From Thermoleptolyngbya sichuanensis A183 (lineage in GTDB: Bacteria; Cyanobacteriota; Cyanobacteriia; Elainellales; Elainellaceae), in the NCBI RefSeq assembly GCF_013177315.1, contig NZ_CP053661.1:2046001-2110000 (forward strand): a stretch of DNA of 64,000 bases. Direction: 5' to 3'. Both the position numbers and the translations under genes were made by a program. Of this stretch, positions 9,775-18,530 are shown piece after piece (positions within the stretch are counted from its first letter, which is position 1; each line of letters starts with the position of its first letter). The notes beneath the pieces are model-generated. The model searched no databases and was not told where the DNA came from. It saw nothing but the letters and a program-made list of their open reading frames with translations.

Positions 9775-10078
9775 CGTGGGTTCACCTCCTTGGGGTTGTT
9801 TGGGTTTGTTTACAGATTTGTGGTTTTTTGTGGTTTGTAGATTTGCAGATTTGCGGTTTGCAGATTTGTGGCTTGCGGATTTGAAGAATTCGTTGATTTA
9901 ACGAGAATGGTAGGTCGGGTAGAGGACTGAATCAATGCAGATCCCGGCAATCTTCCCTTCGTCTTTTCACCTGCCCAGCCCTGCCACAGCCATCAGCCTG
10001 CCAGCTTACTACTGTTATCAGCACTCGCCGACGGGATTACGATCCGCTGCAAAGGCTTTAGCTTTTCTTCATCAAACC

Positions 10079-10219
10079 GGGCGCATCCCAGTTCTACAAG
10101 TTTGCCCTCATCCCCCATCCCCCTCTCCCTCTTGGGGAAAAGGGGGGCCGGATTTGGAAGTCCCTCTCCCGCTTTAGGAGAGGGATTTAGGGTGAGGGTT
10201 ACAAAAGTGGGATACACCC
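10079..10219. repeat. Palindromic intergenic repeat, copy 1
   Basis: About 140 bp. It matches the reverse complement of 32565-32703 almost throughout: shared ends GGGCGCATC and GTACACCC/GATACACCC, shared AAGTTTGCCCTCATCCCCC, and two internal hairpins (around CTCCCTCTTGGGG and CTCTCCCGCTTTAGGAGAG). It looks like a non-coding dispersed repeat able to form RNA or DNA hairpins. Confidence 0.75.
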
Positions 10220-10414
10220 ATCAAACCTCTTGAATCCGACGCGATGAAATCAGCCCTTGGATCTAGTCGGCTCGATGCTTGCAGCTCGAAGCTTGCGGCT
10301 CGATGCTTGCAGGTTGAGTGACTCAGATGAAATTTGGAGTCGGTAGGTTCCCCAGGGGGTTTTGCGTAAAACTTTGGTGCATAAAACCTGATTTGCGTAA
10401 AACCTTTGTCTGTA

Positions 10415-10578
10415 AGAGGGTGTTTGAAAAGGTATCGCCTGTAATGTTAAGCACTCAGAGATCCCCCCGCCCCCCCTTAAAAAGGGGGGAAACCGCCTTA
10501 AAGTCCCCCTTTTTAAGGGGGATTTAGGGGGATCTTGCACGCTTTGCTACAAACAGTAGGACTTTTCAAACATCCTCT
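10415..10578. mobile_element. 164-bp MITE-like element, copy 1
   Basis: The ends are inverted repeats AGAGGGTGTTTGAAAAG and CTTTTCAAACATCCTCT (16 of 17 matching), flanked by TA on both sides. The core contains a C-rich palindrome (CCCCCTTAAAAAGGGGG). An inverted copy of the same length lies at 37938-38101. Size, inverted ends, TA flanks and lack of coding capacity fit a MITE mobilised by a TA-targeting (IS630/mariner-type) transposase. Confidence 0.75.
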
Positions 10579-10909
10579 ACAACCTTTTTGAGGCAAACCT
10601 CAATCGAGCCACCCAAGCCAAACGCCCCCGGTTGTGCCGTGTTGCTCAAAAAGAGTGCAGGATTTACCAGGATACTCCAAACTTTGGCGGGCGATCGCCC
10701 AGTTACCCAAAAATCAGGAGAAATTCATCTCGTACTGAATTAAAAACCCCCATCCCACGATTCACCGTCCGCAAGAGTACGATAGTTTGATGCCCTGGCT
10801 GGCGGATGAAGCAGCCGCGTCCGTAGTTCCACGGAGGTAGGTGGTTAGGCTCAATCCAGGCTCAATCCAGGCTCGATCCGCACGCTGCAACCCTTTACAA
10901 AACACCTGC

Positions 10910-11572
10910 ATGGCAATCGTCTACAGCATCCATCCTGAAACTCCCCAAAAGCGCAAGGTCGATCAGGTCTGTGATGCGCTTCAGGACGGGGCTGTGCTGC
11001 TCTATCCCACCGATACAGTCTACGCAATCGGCTGCGACCTCAACTCCAAATCGGCCATCGAGCGCGTCCGCAAAATCAAGCAGCTTTCGAGCGACAAACC
11101 CTTAACCTTTCTTTGCTCGTCCCTGTCGAACATCGCCAGCTACGCCTACGTCAGCGATGCGGCCTATCGGCTGATCAAGCGGCTGATTCCCGGCCCCTAC
11201 ACCTTTTTGCTGCCCGCCACCAAGCTTGTGCCTCGGCTGGTGATGGACCCCAAGCGCAAGACAACGGGCATCCGCGTCCCCGATCACACGGTCTGTCAGG
11301 CAGTGCTGACGACGCTGGGCAACCCGATTATTTCTACCTCTGCAACCACAGCGTTTGATTCGCAATCGCGCACGTCCCCCGGTCACATTTCTAAACCTGA
11401 ACTGTTCGACCGCTTTGATAAGCTGGTGGATCTCATCATCGACGACGATTCTCGCGTGGGATATCAGGTGTCTACCATGCTGGATCTAACAGGGGAGGAA
11501 CCTATTCTCTTGCGAAAGGGTCTAGGAGTAGAGGCGGTTGCCGGGCTGGTGGGAGAACCAGAATCGGAATAG
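10910..11572 (+). CDS. YciO/YrdC/Sua5-family protein (threonylcarbamoyl-AMP synthase-like)
   Basis: 220 residues from ATG at 10910; an in-frame upstream start at 10841 would add 23 residues of repeat-derived sequence and is unlikely. The nucleotide-binding motifs VLLYPTDTVYAIGCD, KIKQLSSDKPLTFLC and GNPIISTSAT are present. The N-terminus YSIHPETPQKRKVDQV is closer to YciO than to TsaC/Sua5. The family makes threonylcarbamoyl-AMP for the t6A modification of tRNA; YciO members are weaker or have uncertain roles, so exact function is not settled. Confidence 0.85.
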   Translation: MAIVYSIHPETPQKRKVDQVCDALQDGAVLLYPTDTVYAIGCDLNSKSAIERVRKIKQLSSDKPLTFLCSSLSNIASYAYVSDAAYRLIKRLIPGPYTFLLPATKLVPRLVMDPKRKTTGIRVPDHTVCQAVLTTLGNPIISTSATTAFDSQSRTSPGHISKPELFDRFDKLVDLIIDDDSRVGYQVSTMLDLTGEEPILLRKGLGVEAVAGLVGEPESE

Positions 11573-12072
11573 CCCCCCGCCTGAGCCACGCTCGCTTGGG
11601 CCCCTTGCCATAGGTCTGAGAGTCGCGCCGCCCCCTTTGCAGCGCAGGCGCTTTCGGAAAGCCCGCTTTTTGCAAAGACCCCGACCCCGATCACACGCCC
11701 GATTCATTCGCCCGATTCATTTGCCCGATCAGGACTAAACCAAAATTTAGCCACCCGGTCAACTGGCACCCCCTTTTCTTCGATTCCCTCAGGGACAGCT
11801 ACCCGCCCGTCGTCTGCCCGATTCGTCTGGAGTTCCTGCAAAATTCAGCGGTTTGGTGAACACGGGTGAACCCCGCTCTGGGTCTTGCCCCAAGAGACCA
11901 GCATAAAAAGTGACATAGCCCCATCCGGACGAAGCCGTACTCCCTCCGGGGGAGCGTGTAGACCTGATTATGACTGCTGAGTTGGGTGGAATAAAGCGGC
12001 CAAAACTGGCTTGCAGTGTTCTCCGCGCCCTCCAGCAGTTGCTCTACCAACCCGTGCATCACCAACACCGTC
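11573..12072. other. Intergenic region between YciO and HetZ-like genes
   Basis: 500 bp with no convincing gene. Short repeats of CGCCCGATTCAT type occur near 11697-11730. This region should carry the promoter of the HetZ-like gene, but no motif stands out. Confidence 0.4.
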
Positions 12073-13548
12073 ATGAATCTCGAACCCGCCAACTTCCCCA
12101 CTTGTGCTACGCCTGCGTCTACGGCTTCTGGTTTTCATGCTCCGGTCGCCTCTGCCGACTTCAATCAACCCAGTCCCCACGATACGCACACTGCGTCACC
12201 GTCTGCGGCATTTTCGCCAGATCGTTCGGAAGCGACGGATTCTGTGGATTCTTTGTTTGCGGCTGGGCTGGATTCCGCTCCGATGCTGGATTCCGTCGAT
12301 CTGATGGCGGAGGTGGATACAGAATCGTTGGCGATCGCCCCCGCCCATTCCCCCGCCCATTCCCCCGCCCATTCCCTCGCCTCGACAGACGCAGACGACG
12401 CAGCCCTCCCACCCGCCCAGCCGCCCGAAATTCAGAACCTCCAGCTTGTGGAGCGGCTGTTGCACGAATTGGAATCCGCACTGGACAAGCGGCCCACCAG
12501 CGCCGACGCGGTGATCCGGCGGATCGTGGCCGAGGTCGAGCGGATCTGCTCCAAGAGCGATCGCATCCAGTCTTCAGGACAGGTCGAAACCTGGCAGTGG
12601 ACGCTGGCCCAACACCGCCTGCAAAAGTGCCTCACCTACTATCGGCTGGGGTCGCGGCGCGGTCGTGTGGAACTGCATAGCCACCTCAGCGCCATCGTCT
12701 ATCGCCACATCACGCGCAGCCGCGCCCAGCTTGGCTTCCAGGCCCGCTACGAGATGATCGAAGACTTCATGCAAATCTTCTACATCGAAGTGCTAAAGGC
12801 CTTCCGCAAAGAGAACTTTTTGCCCGAAGACTATAGCCCCCAGACCCGGCTAGAACTGGCGGAATACATGGCCTTTATGGAGCAATATGCCAAGCGCCGC
12901 ATCAACCTGCCCGGCCGCCGAAACCAGCAGCTAATCGTGCTGCGGGCCCAGGGGTTTGCCCGTCGCCAGCCCGCCGAAACCTCTGTGGACCTGGATCTGG
13001 CAGTAGAATCGGCGCGGGGCGACGAAGCCGACATCCACAGCCGATCGCCCGTGGTGCAGCAGGTGCGAGAACAGATGGTGTCCGAAGCGCTCGACCCATC
13101 AGATTCCGTCCTGCGCGATCGCGTCGTGGCAGAACTGGTGCAATACCTAGAATCCCAAAAGCAGCAGGACTGCATCGACTACCTCATCCTAAAAATGCAG
13201 GATCTCACCGCCCCCGAAATCGACGAAATCCTGGGCCTGTCGCCCCGCCAGCGAGACTATTTGCAGCAGCGGTTTAAGTATCACGTCGAAAAGTTCTCGC
13301 GCTCTCACCGCTGGCAACTCGTCCACCAGTGGCTCGGTGCCGATCTGGATCAAAACCTGGGAATGCCCCAGCACCAGTGGGAGGCGTTTCAGGCCCAGCT
13401 CACCGCCGACCAGCGCCAGCTCTTGCGGCTAAAAATGCAGCGGGAATCCGACCCGGCCATCGCCCAGTCCCTCCGCTGCACGCCCAAGCAGGTGCAAAAG
13501 CGCTGGGTGCAGGTGCTAGAGGCCGCGTGGCAGTTTCGGAATCAGTGA
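12073..13548 (+). CDS. hetZ: HetZ-like regulator with extended N-terminus
   Basis: 491 residues from ATG at 12073 (an alternative start at 12016 adds 19). The body from about residue 130 matches my recollection of HetZ of heterocystous cyanobacteria: IVAEVERICSKSDRIQSSGQ, YYRLGSRRGRVELHS, LELAEYMAFMEQYAKRR and LGLSPRQRDYLQQRFKYHV. The last looks like a sigma-region-4 helix-turn-helix, and a second possible helix-turn-helix lies near RCTPKQVQKRW. HetZ is a DNA-binding regulator of heterocyst patterning in Anabaena; homologues also occur in non-heterocystous filaments, where their role is unclear. The first 130 residues are low-complexity and include a tandem HSPA repeat (12340-12385). Confidence 0.65.
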   Translation: MNLEPANFPTCATPASTASGFHAPVASADFNQPSPHDTHTASPSAAFSPDRSEATDSVDSLFAAGLDSAPMLDSVDLMAEVDTESLAIAPAHSPAHSPAHSLASTDADDAALPPAQPPEIQNLQLVERLLHELESALDKRPTSADAVIRRIVAEVERICSKSDRIQSSGQVETWQWTLAQHRLQKCLTYYRLGSRRGRVELHSHLSAIVYRHITRSRAQLGFQARYEMIEDFMQIFYIEVLKAFRKENFLPEDYSPQTRLELAEYMAFMEQYAKRRINLPGRRNQQLIVLRAQGFARRQPAETSVDLDLAVESARGDEADIHSRSPVVQQVREQMVSEALDPSDSVLRDRVVAELVQYLESQKQQDCIDYLILKMQDLTAPEIDEILGLSPRQRDYLQQRFKYHVEKFSRSHRWQLVHQWLGADLDQNLGMPQHQWEAFQAQLTADQRQLLRLKMQRESDPAIAQSLRCTPKQVQKRWVQVLEAAWQFRNQ

Positions 13549-13613
13549 GAGCATCGGCCGTCCAGGTTTGCTGGGGCATCTCGCGCCAATTCCAAAATCC
13601 AAAATCCAAAATC

Positions 13614-16600
13614 TCAACCCCGCAACTCCGCCATTCGCTGTTGTGCAAATTGCACAAGGATGTCTACGCCAATCGCCTGGCCAATCTCTGCGGCCTGCTG
13701 GAGCGACTCCAGGGCCGCATCTACTTGGCCTAGCGCCGCCTGGGCCGACGAAATGTACAAAATCAAGTTGCGGGCCTGGCTGTAGGGATGATTAATATCA
13801 ATATAAATTTGCTGTGCCTGCAAAAATGCCTCCAGCGCAGCCGATGTATCCTCCAGCAGACCAGCGCGACTGCACAGCGCATTGGCATAGCCCAATCGAG
13901 CGCCCACCTGCTGATAGGTGGCAATGGCTTCGTCATAGAGGGCGATCGCCGCATCACATTGTTTGAGAAATTGCAGCACATCGGCTTTGGCTTTTAGCGC
14001 ATTGGCATAGCCCAATCGAGCGCCCACTTGCTCATAGGTGGCGATCGCTTCGTCATACAAGGCGATCGCCGCTTCCCGTTGGTCGAGAAATTGCAGCACA
14101 TCGGCTTTGGCTTTTAGCGCATTGGCATAGCCCAATCGAGCGCCCACTTGCTCATAGGTGGCGATCGCTTCGTCATACAAGGCGATCGCCGCTTCCCGTT
14201 GGTCGAGAAATTGCAGCACATCGGCTTTGGCTTTTAGCGCATTGGCATAGCCCAATCGAGCGCCCACCTGCTGATAGGTGGCAATGGCTTCGTCATAGAG
14301 GGCGATCGCCGCTTCCCGTTGGTCGAGAAATTGCAGCACATCGGCTTTGGCTCTTAGCGCATTGGCATAGCCCAATCGATCGCCCACTTGCTGACAGGTG
14401 GCGATCGCTTCGTCATACAAGGCGATCGCCGCATCACATTGTTTGAGAAATTGCAGCACATCGGCTTTGGCTTTTAGCGCATTGGCATAGCCCAATCGAG
14501 CGCCCACCTGCTGATAGGTGGCGATCGCTTCGTCATACAAGGCGATCGCCGCTTCCCGTTGGTCGAGAAATTGCAGCACATCGGCTTTGGCTTTTAGCGC
14601 ATTGGCATAGCCCAATCGATCGCCCACCTGCTGATAGGTGGCAATGGCTTCGTCATAGAGGGCGATCGCCGCTTCCCGTTGGTCGAGAAATTGCAGCACA
14701 TCGGCTTTGGCTCTTAGCGCATTGGCATAGCCCAATCGATCGCCCACTTGCTGACAGGTGGCGATCGCTTCGTCATAGAGGGCGATCGCCGCATCACATT
14801 GTTTGAGAAATTGCAGCACATCGGCTTTGGCTCTTAGCGCATTGGCATAGCCCAATCGAGCGCCCACCTGCTGATAGGTGGCGATCGCTTCGTCATACAA
14901 GGCGATCGCCGCTTCCCGTTGGTCGAGAAATTGCAGCACATCGGCTTTGGCTCTTAGCGCATTGGCATAGCCCAATCGAGCGCCCACCTGCTGATAGGTG
15001 GCGATCGCTTCGTCATACAAGGCGATCGCCGCTTCCCGTTGGTCGAGAAATTGCAGCACATCGGCTTTGGCTTGTAGCGCATTGGCATAGCCCAAGCGAG
15101 CGCCCACCTGCTGATAGGTGGCGATCGCTTCGTCATACAAGGCGATCGCCGCATCACATTGTTTGAGAAATTTCAGCACATCGGCTTTGGCATTTAGCGC
15201 ATTGGCATAGCCCAAGCGAGCGCCCACCTGCTGATAGGTGGCAATGGCTTCGTCATACAAGGCGATCGCCGCATCACATTGTTTGAGAAATTGCAGCACA
15301 TCGGCTTTGGCTTTTAGCGCATTGGCATAGCCCAAGCGATCGCCCACTTGCTGACAGGTGGCAATGGCTTCGTCATACAAGGCGATCGCCGCTTCCCGTT
15401 GGTCGAGAAATTGCAGCACATCGGCTTTGGCTTGTAGCGCATTGGCATAGCCCAAGCGATCGCCCACTTGCTGATAGGTGGCGATCGCTTCGTCATAGAG
15501 GGCGATCGCCGCTTCCCGTTGGTCGAGAAATTGCAGCACATCGGCTTTGGCTTTTAGCGCATTGGCATAGCCCAAGCGATCGCCCACCTGCTGATAGGTG
15601 GCGATCGCTTCGTCATACAAGGCGATCGCCGCTTCCCGTTGGTCGAGAAATTGCAGCACATCGGCTTTGGCTTGTAGCGCATTGGCATAGCCCAATCGAG
15701 CGCCCACCTGCTGATAGGTGGCGATCGCTTCGTCATACAAGGCGATCGCCGCTTCCCGTTGGTCGAGAAATTGCAGCACATCGGCTTTGGCTTGTAGCGC
15801 ATTGGCATAGCCCAAGCGATCGCCCACCTGCTGATAGGTGGCAATGGCTTCGTCATACAAGGCGATCGCCGCATCACATTGTTTGAGAAATTGCAGCACA
15901 TCGGCTTTGGCTTGTAGCGCATTGGCATAGCCCAAGCGAGCGCCCACCTGCTGATAGGTGGCAATGGCTTCGTCATACAAGGCGATCGCCGCATCACATT
16001 GTTTGAGAAATTGCAGCACATCGGCTTTGGCTTTTAGCGCATTGGCATAGCCCAAGCGATCGCCCACTTGCTGACAGGTGGCAATGGCTTCGTCATACAA
16101 GGCGATCGCCGCATCACATTGTTTGAGAAATTGCAGCACATCGGCTTTGGCTTGTAGCGCATTGGCATAGCCCAAGCGATCGCCCACTTGCTGATAGGTG
16201 GCGATCGCTTCGTCATAGAGGGCGATCGCCGCTTCCCGTTGGTCGAGAAATTGCAGCACATCGGCTTTGGCTTTTAGCGCATTGGCATAGCCCAAGCGAT
16301 CGCCCACCTGCTGATAGGTGGCGATCGCTTCGTCATACAAGGCGATCGCCGCTTCCCGTTGGTCGAGAAATTGCAGCACATCGGCTTTGGCTTTTAGCGC
16401 ATTGGCATAGCCCAATCGAGCGCCCACCTGCTGATAGGTGGCGATCGCTTCGTCATACAAGGCGATCGCCGCATCACATTGTTTGAGAAATTGCAGCACA
16501 TCGGCCAGCTTTTCCTGAACATAGCCATAGCTCCCGCGCTCTTCTTCCTGGGGCCGCCACTCCTCCACCAAACGGCGATACAAGGCCTCTCGCAGGTCGT

Positions 16601-17894
16601 CATAGCCCGAAAGCTGCATCCAAAAATCACATTGGCTATACTGCTCCCCTGGCTGCGTTTCTCTCGTCAGCCAGTCCAGCGCCATGCCATACTGCCCCAG
16701 TTCGCAGAGATGATGAAACACCTCCAAATAGTCTTGCAGCAGATCGGTTTCTGCCTGCCGCAGATTCTCTTGGCCCCTCATCTGCTGCAAAGGTTGCACC
16801 CGCTCGGCAAAGTGGCTCACGGCTCGCCCATGAGCAGTGGACTGGTCGCCGGCCCGGCGCTGGGCCAGTTCTCGCACCTGGGGCTGCCAGCGAAAGAGTC
16901 GCGGTCCTTCGCGGCCAGCAGCAGGCAGCCGTTGCAGCAGCGATCGGCGCTCAAGCTGGCCCAGGTCTGCCTCGGCTTGGGGAGGGTCTACCCCAGCCAC
17001 GACGGCGGCCGTGGTGGCATCAAAGGGCTGCCGCAAAATGCTGAGCGGCCAAAGCATCTGCCGCAGGCGCTCCTCTAGCCGCCCCGCGCTCCAGCCAAAC
17101 ACCTGCTCCACGCTGAGCTGCCGTTCCCCCTGATAGGGCCCCTCCAGCGCCCACAAATCACCGGGCAAATAGCGCACCTGGGGGTCAGCAGCCTCCTCCG
17201 CCAGCAGCCACCCCGCAATCAGCACCAGCGACAGCGGATAGCCCCCCACGCGCCGCGAAACCGATTGCAGTTCTTCATCCCCGCCCAACACGCCCTTTTG
17301 CCGGAGCAGTGCTGCCCCTTCTTCCGGGGTCAACCCTTCCGTTAGCGGCAGCCAGCGGGCCGGCAGGCTGGGCGGGCGGTTGCGACTGGTCAGCAGCACC
17401 TTGCTGGCTCCCGCCGTCCTCAGCAGCAGCTCAAAAAACTGTCGATAGGTGACGCTCTGCCACTCGTCGCTCTCCGTCAACACGCTTTCCAAATTATCCA
17501 GCACCAGCAGATACGCCCCACGGCCAAGCTGCTGCACCAGCGCTGCCCCAAGGCGAATTTCCTCAATCTCCGCCACCTGCTCGGCGGGCATTCCCCAGGC
17601 AAACAGGGCGCGTCGAGCCACATCCGGAAAACCGAGCGTCTGGCTCAAATCTGCCCAAAACTTCCCGACAAACTGACGGCTGTCTTCATACACCCGCGCC
17701 GCCAGGGTGGACTTGCCAAAGCCCCCCAGCCCATAAACACCAACCAGCGGAATCGCAGCATCCTTGAGCCAGGCATGGAGTTGTGCTTGCTCCTGGGTGC
17801 GTCCTTGCCAGTAGGTCAGCGTGGGCAACAGGTCGCTGCCTGCATAGCCCGTCGGCGGGGGTAACTTTGCCCGACCCCCAGCAGGCGGCTCCAG
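13614..17894 (-). CDS. STAND NTPase (NB-ARC-like) with 22 TPR repeats; separated from its N-terminal domain by an in-frame TGA
   Basis: The frame is open for 1426 codons after the TGA at 17895-17897. No ATG lies near; the only initiator-type codons there are CTG 17894 and TTG 17828. Walker A is GVYGLGGFGKSTL, Walker B YLLVLDNLESV, followed by a sensor-like KVLLTSRNR, with winged-helix-type sequence after that. From about residue 460 the protein is a run of 22 40-residue TPR units (AAIALYDEAIATYQQVG type), then degenerate TPRs to the end. Such proteins are ATP-driven switches in which the repeats sense a ligand and an N-terminal domain acts. Related cyanobacterial proteins keep the N-terminal part and the ATPase on one chain. 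The gene is convergent with the HetZ-like gene. It may be a recent pseudogene, a two-protein system, or expressed by readthrough. Confidence 0.8.
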   Translation of the reverse strand: MEPPAGGRAKLPPPTGYAGSDLLPTLTYWQGRTQEQAQLHAWLKDAAIPLVGVYGLGGFGKSTLAARVYEDSRQFVGKFWADLSQTLGFPDVARRALFAWGMPAEQVAEIEEIRLGAALVQQLGRGAYLLVLDNLESVLTESDEWQSVTYRQFFELLLRTAGASKVLLTSRNRPPSLPARWLPLTEGLTPEEGAALLRQKGVLGGDEELQSVSRRVGGYPLSLVLIAGWLLAEEAADPQVRYLPGDLWALEGPYQGERQLSVEQVFGWSAGRLEERLRQMLWPLSILRQPFDATTAAVVAGVDPPQAEADLGQLERRSLLQRLPAAGREGPRLFRWQPQVRELAQRRAGDQSTAHGRAVSHFAERVQPLQQMRGQENLRQAETDLLQDYLEVFHHLCELGQYGMALDWLTRETQPGEQYSQCDFWMQLSGYDDLREALYRRLVEEWRPQEEERGSYGYVQEKLADVLQFLKQCDAAIALYDEAIATYQQVGARLGYANALKAKADVLQFLDQREAAIALYDEAIATYQQVGDRLGYANALKAKADVLQFLDQREAAIALYDEAIATYQQVGDRLGYANALQAKADVLQFLKQCDAAIALYDEAIATCQQVGDRLGYANALKAKADVLQFLKQCDAAIALYDEAIATYQQVGARLGYANALQAKADVLQFLKQCDAAIALYDEAIATYQQVGDRLGYANALQAKADVLQFLDQREAAIALYDEAIATYQQVGARLGYANALQAKADVLQFLDQREAAIALYDEAIATYQQVGDRLGYANALKAKADVLQFLDQREAAIALYDEAIATYQQVGDRLGYANALQAKADVLQFLDQREAAIALYDEAIATCQQVGDRLGYANALKAKADVLQFLKQCDAAIALYDEAIATYQQVGARLGYANALNAKADVLKFLKQCDAAIALYDEAIATYQQVGARLGYANALQAKADVLQFLDQREAAIALYDEAIATYQQVGARLGYANALRAKADVLQFLDQREAAIALYDEAIATYQQVGARLGYANALRAKADVLQFLKQCDAAIALYDEAIATCQQVGDRLGYANALRAKADVLQFLDQREAAIALYDEAIATYQQVGDRLGYANALKAKADVLQFLDQREAAIALYDEAIATYQQVGARLGYANALKAKADVLQFLKQCDAAIALYDEAIATCQQVGDRLGYANALRAKADVLQFLDQREAAIALYDEAIATYQQVGARLGYANALKAKADVLQFLDQREAAIALYDEAIATYEQVGARLGYANALKAKADVLQFLDQREAAIALYDEAIATYEQVGARLGYANALKAKADVLQFLKQCDAAIALYDEAIATYQQVGARLGYANALCSRAGLLEDTSAALEAFLQAQQIYIDINHPYSQARNLILYISSAQAALGQVDAALESLQQAAEIGQAIGVDILVQFAQQRMAELRG
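13861..16505 (-). repeat. 22 near-identical 120-bp tandem repeats encoding TPR units
   Basis: Period is exactly 120 bp (40 codons), with no indels across the array. Units differ at about six positions or blocks, most with two or three alternative states: CDAA versus REAA, Ala versus Asp before RLGYANA, Lys/Arg/Gln/Asn before AKADVL, YQQ/YEQ/CQQ, and two synonymous choices (GATCGC versus AATGGC; TACAA versus TAGAG). The states are shuffled among units, which points to unequal crossing over and gene conversion. Each unit carries at least one HIP1 octamer. Confidence 0.95.
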
Positions 17895-18362
17895 TCAAGG
17901 GGTTGGGGGTTGGTTTCCCAGATTAAAAATCGGATTGCCCTGAATTTGAAATACGGGCTGGTTTGGGTCGTTTACCTGAAGCCCTTGTCCTCCAAATACC
18001 TGCTGAACGTTTCGCCCTTGAACCTTATCGATGTTGATAATCTGGTGAATTTCCTGCGCCAGTTTCCGCAGTTCCTCCGCAAAATCTGGATGCTGCTGCA
18101 TCATCCGCTCTAGCCAGCCCTCTAGCTTCTGGCGCTGGTCGGGTGAGGTTTCTGCGGCGGCCATGGCCTGCTCTAGCTGCCGTTGCTTTTCGGGATTGAG
18201 TCGCCGCAAAATCGCCTGCCGCAGCGCTTGCCCCTTTTGCCTCGCTTGGTTTATGGCTTCTTCGGTCAAGAGTTCGCCCACCTTTTCCAGGCTGGCATCG
18301 AGCAGTTTGGGCAGGGCATAGGCCAAAATCGTCCCAGCCGGGATGGAAAGCGGGTCAATCAT
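17895..18362 (-). CDS. N-terminal coiled-coil/linker domain of the STAND protein (split off by TGA)
   Basis: 155 residues from ATG at 18362 (MIDPLSIPAGTILAYALPKL); an alternative upstream start at 18518 adds 52 low-quality residues. An amphipathic or hydrophobic N-terminal helix is followed by a charged helical region with a Gln-rich segment and QGRNVQQVFGGQG, and then DPNQPVFQIQGNPIFNLGN. That last motif is the usual linker found just before the NTPase domain in cyanobacterial NB-ARC/TPR proteins. The TGA stop at 17895-17897 is in the same frame as the downstream NTPase, so the two pieces read as one protein with a single stop between them. Confidence 0.75.
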   Translation of the reverse strand: MIDPLSIPAGTILAYALPKLLDASLEKVGELLTEEAINQARQKGQALRQAILRRLNPEKQRQLEQAMAAAETSPDQRQKLEGWLERMMQQHPDFAEELRKLAQEIHQIINIDKVQGRNVQQVFGGQGLQVNDPNQPVFQIQGNPIFNLGNQPPTP

Positions 18363-18530
18363 AGCGCTGTAGGAAAGGAGAAGAAGATTTTCCTCCGTTA
18401 TATCCGATATATTTCTGATCTGCTCCGGTCTGCTCCGGTCTGCTACGCCCAAACGCTGCAATAAACTTGTCGAAAAACTTGTCGAAAATGGTGCCGCCTC
18501 TGCCGGAGGCTCCGGCACGGAGTCAAAACC
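18363..18530. other. Short intergenic with small direct repeats
   Basis: Contains a duplicated CTGCTCCGGT near 18419-18440 and a duplicated AACTTGTCGAAAA near 18462-18486. Presumed promoter of the STAND gene, no motif assigned. Confidence 0.35.

Larger units (their letters stand above)
9775..10909. other. Repeat-rich intergenic region
   Basis: About 1.1 kb with no convincing gene. From about 9790 to 9885 there is a T/G-rich degenerate repeat (GATTTGCGGTTTGCA-type words). It then contains the palindromic repeat at 10079, a C-rich palindrome inside the 164-bp MITE at 10415, short GCTTGCRGCTCGATG duplications around 10270-10310, and a CTCAATCCAGG triplet just before the YciO gene. Confidence 0.6.

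Noticed and set aside
11970-12680. 236-codon plus-strand frame overlapping the HetZ-like start
   Set aside because: It overlaps the recognised HetZ-like frame, and the sequence is Arg/Pro-rich shadow translation.
13861-16505. Periodic repeats that could be mistaken for a CRISPR array
   Set aside because: There are no spacers: the full 120-bp unit repeats and encodes TPRs in frame.
14954-16630. Several minus-strand open frames rich in Met/Arg/Ser inside the TPR array
   Set aside because: They are alternate-frame shadows of the repeated TPR units; their repeat structure comes from the real gene.
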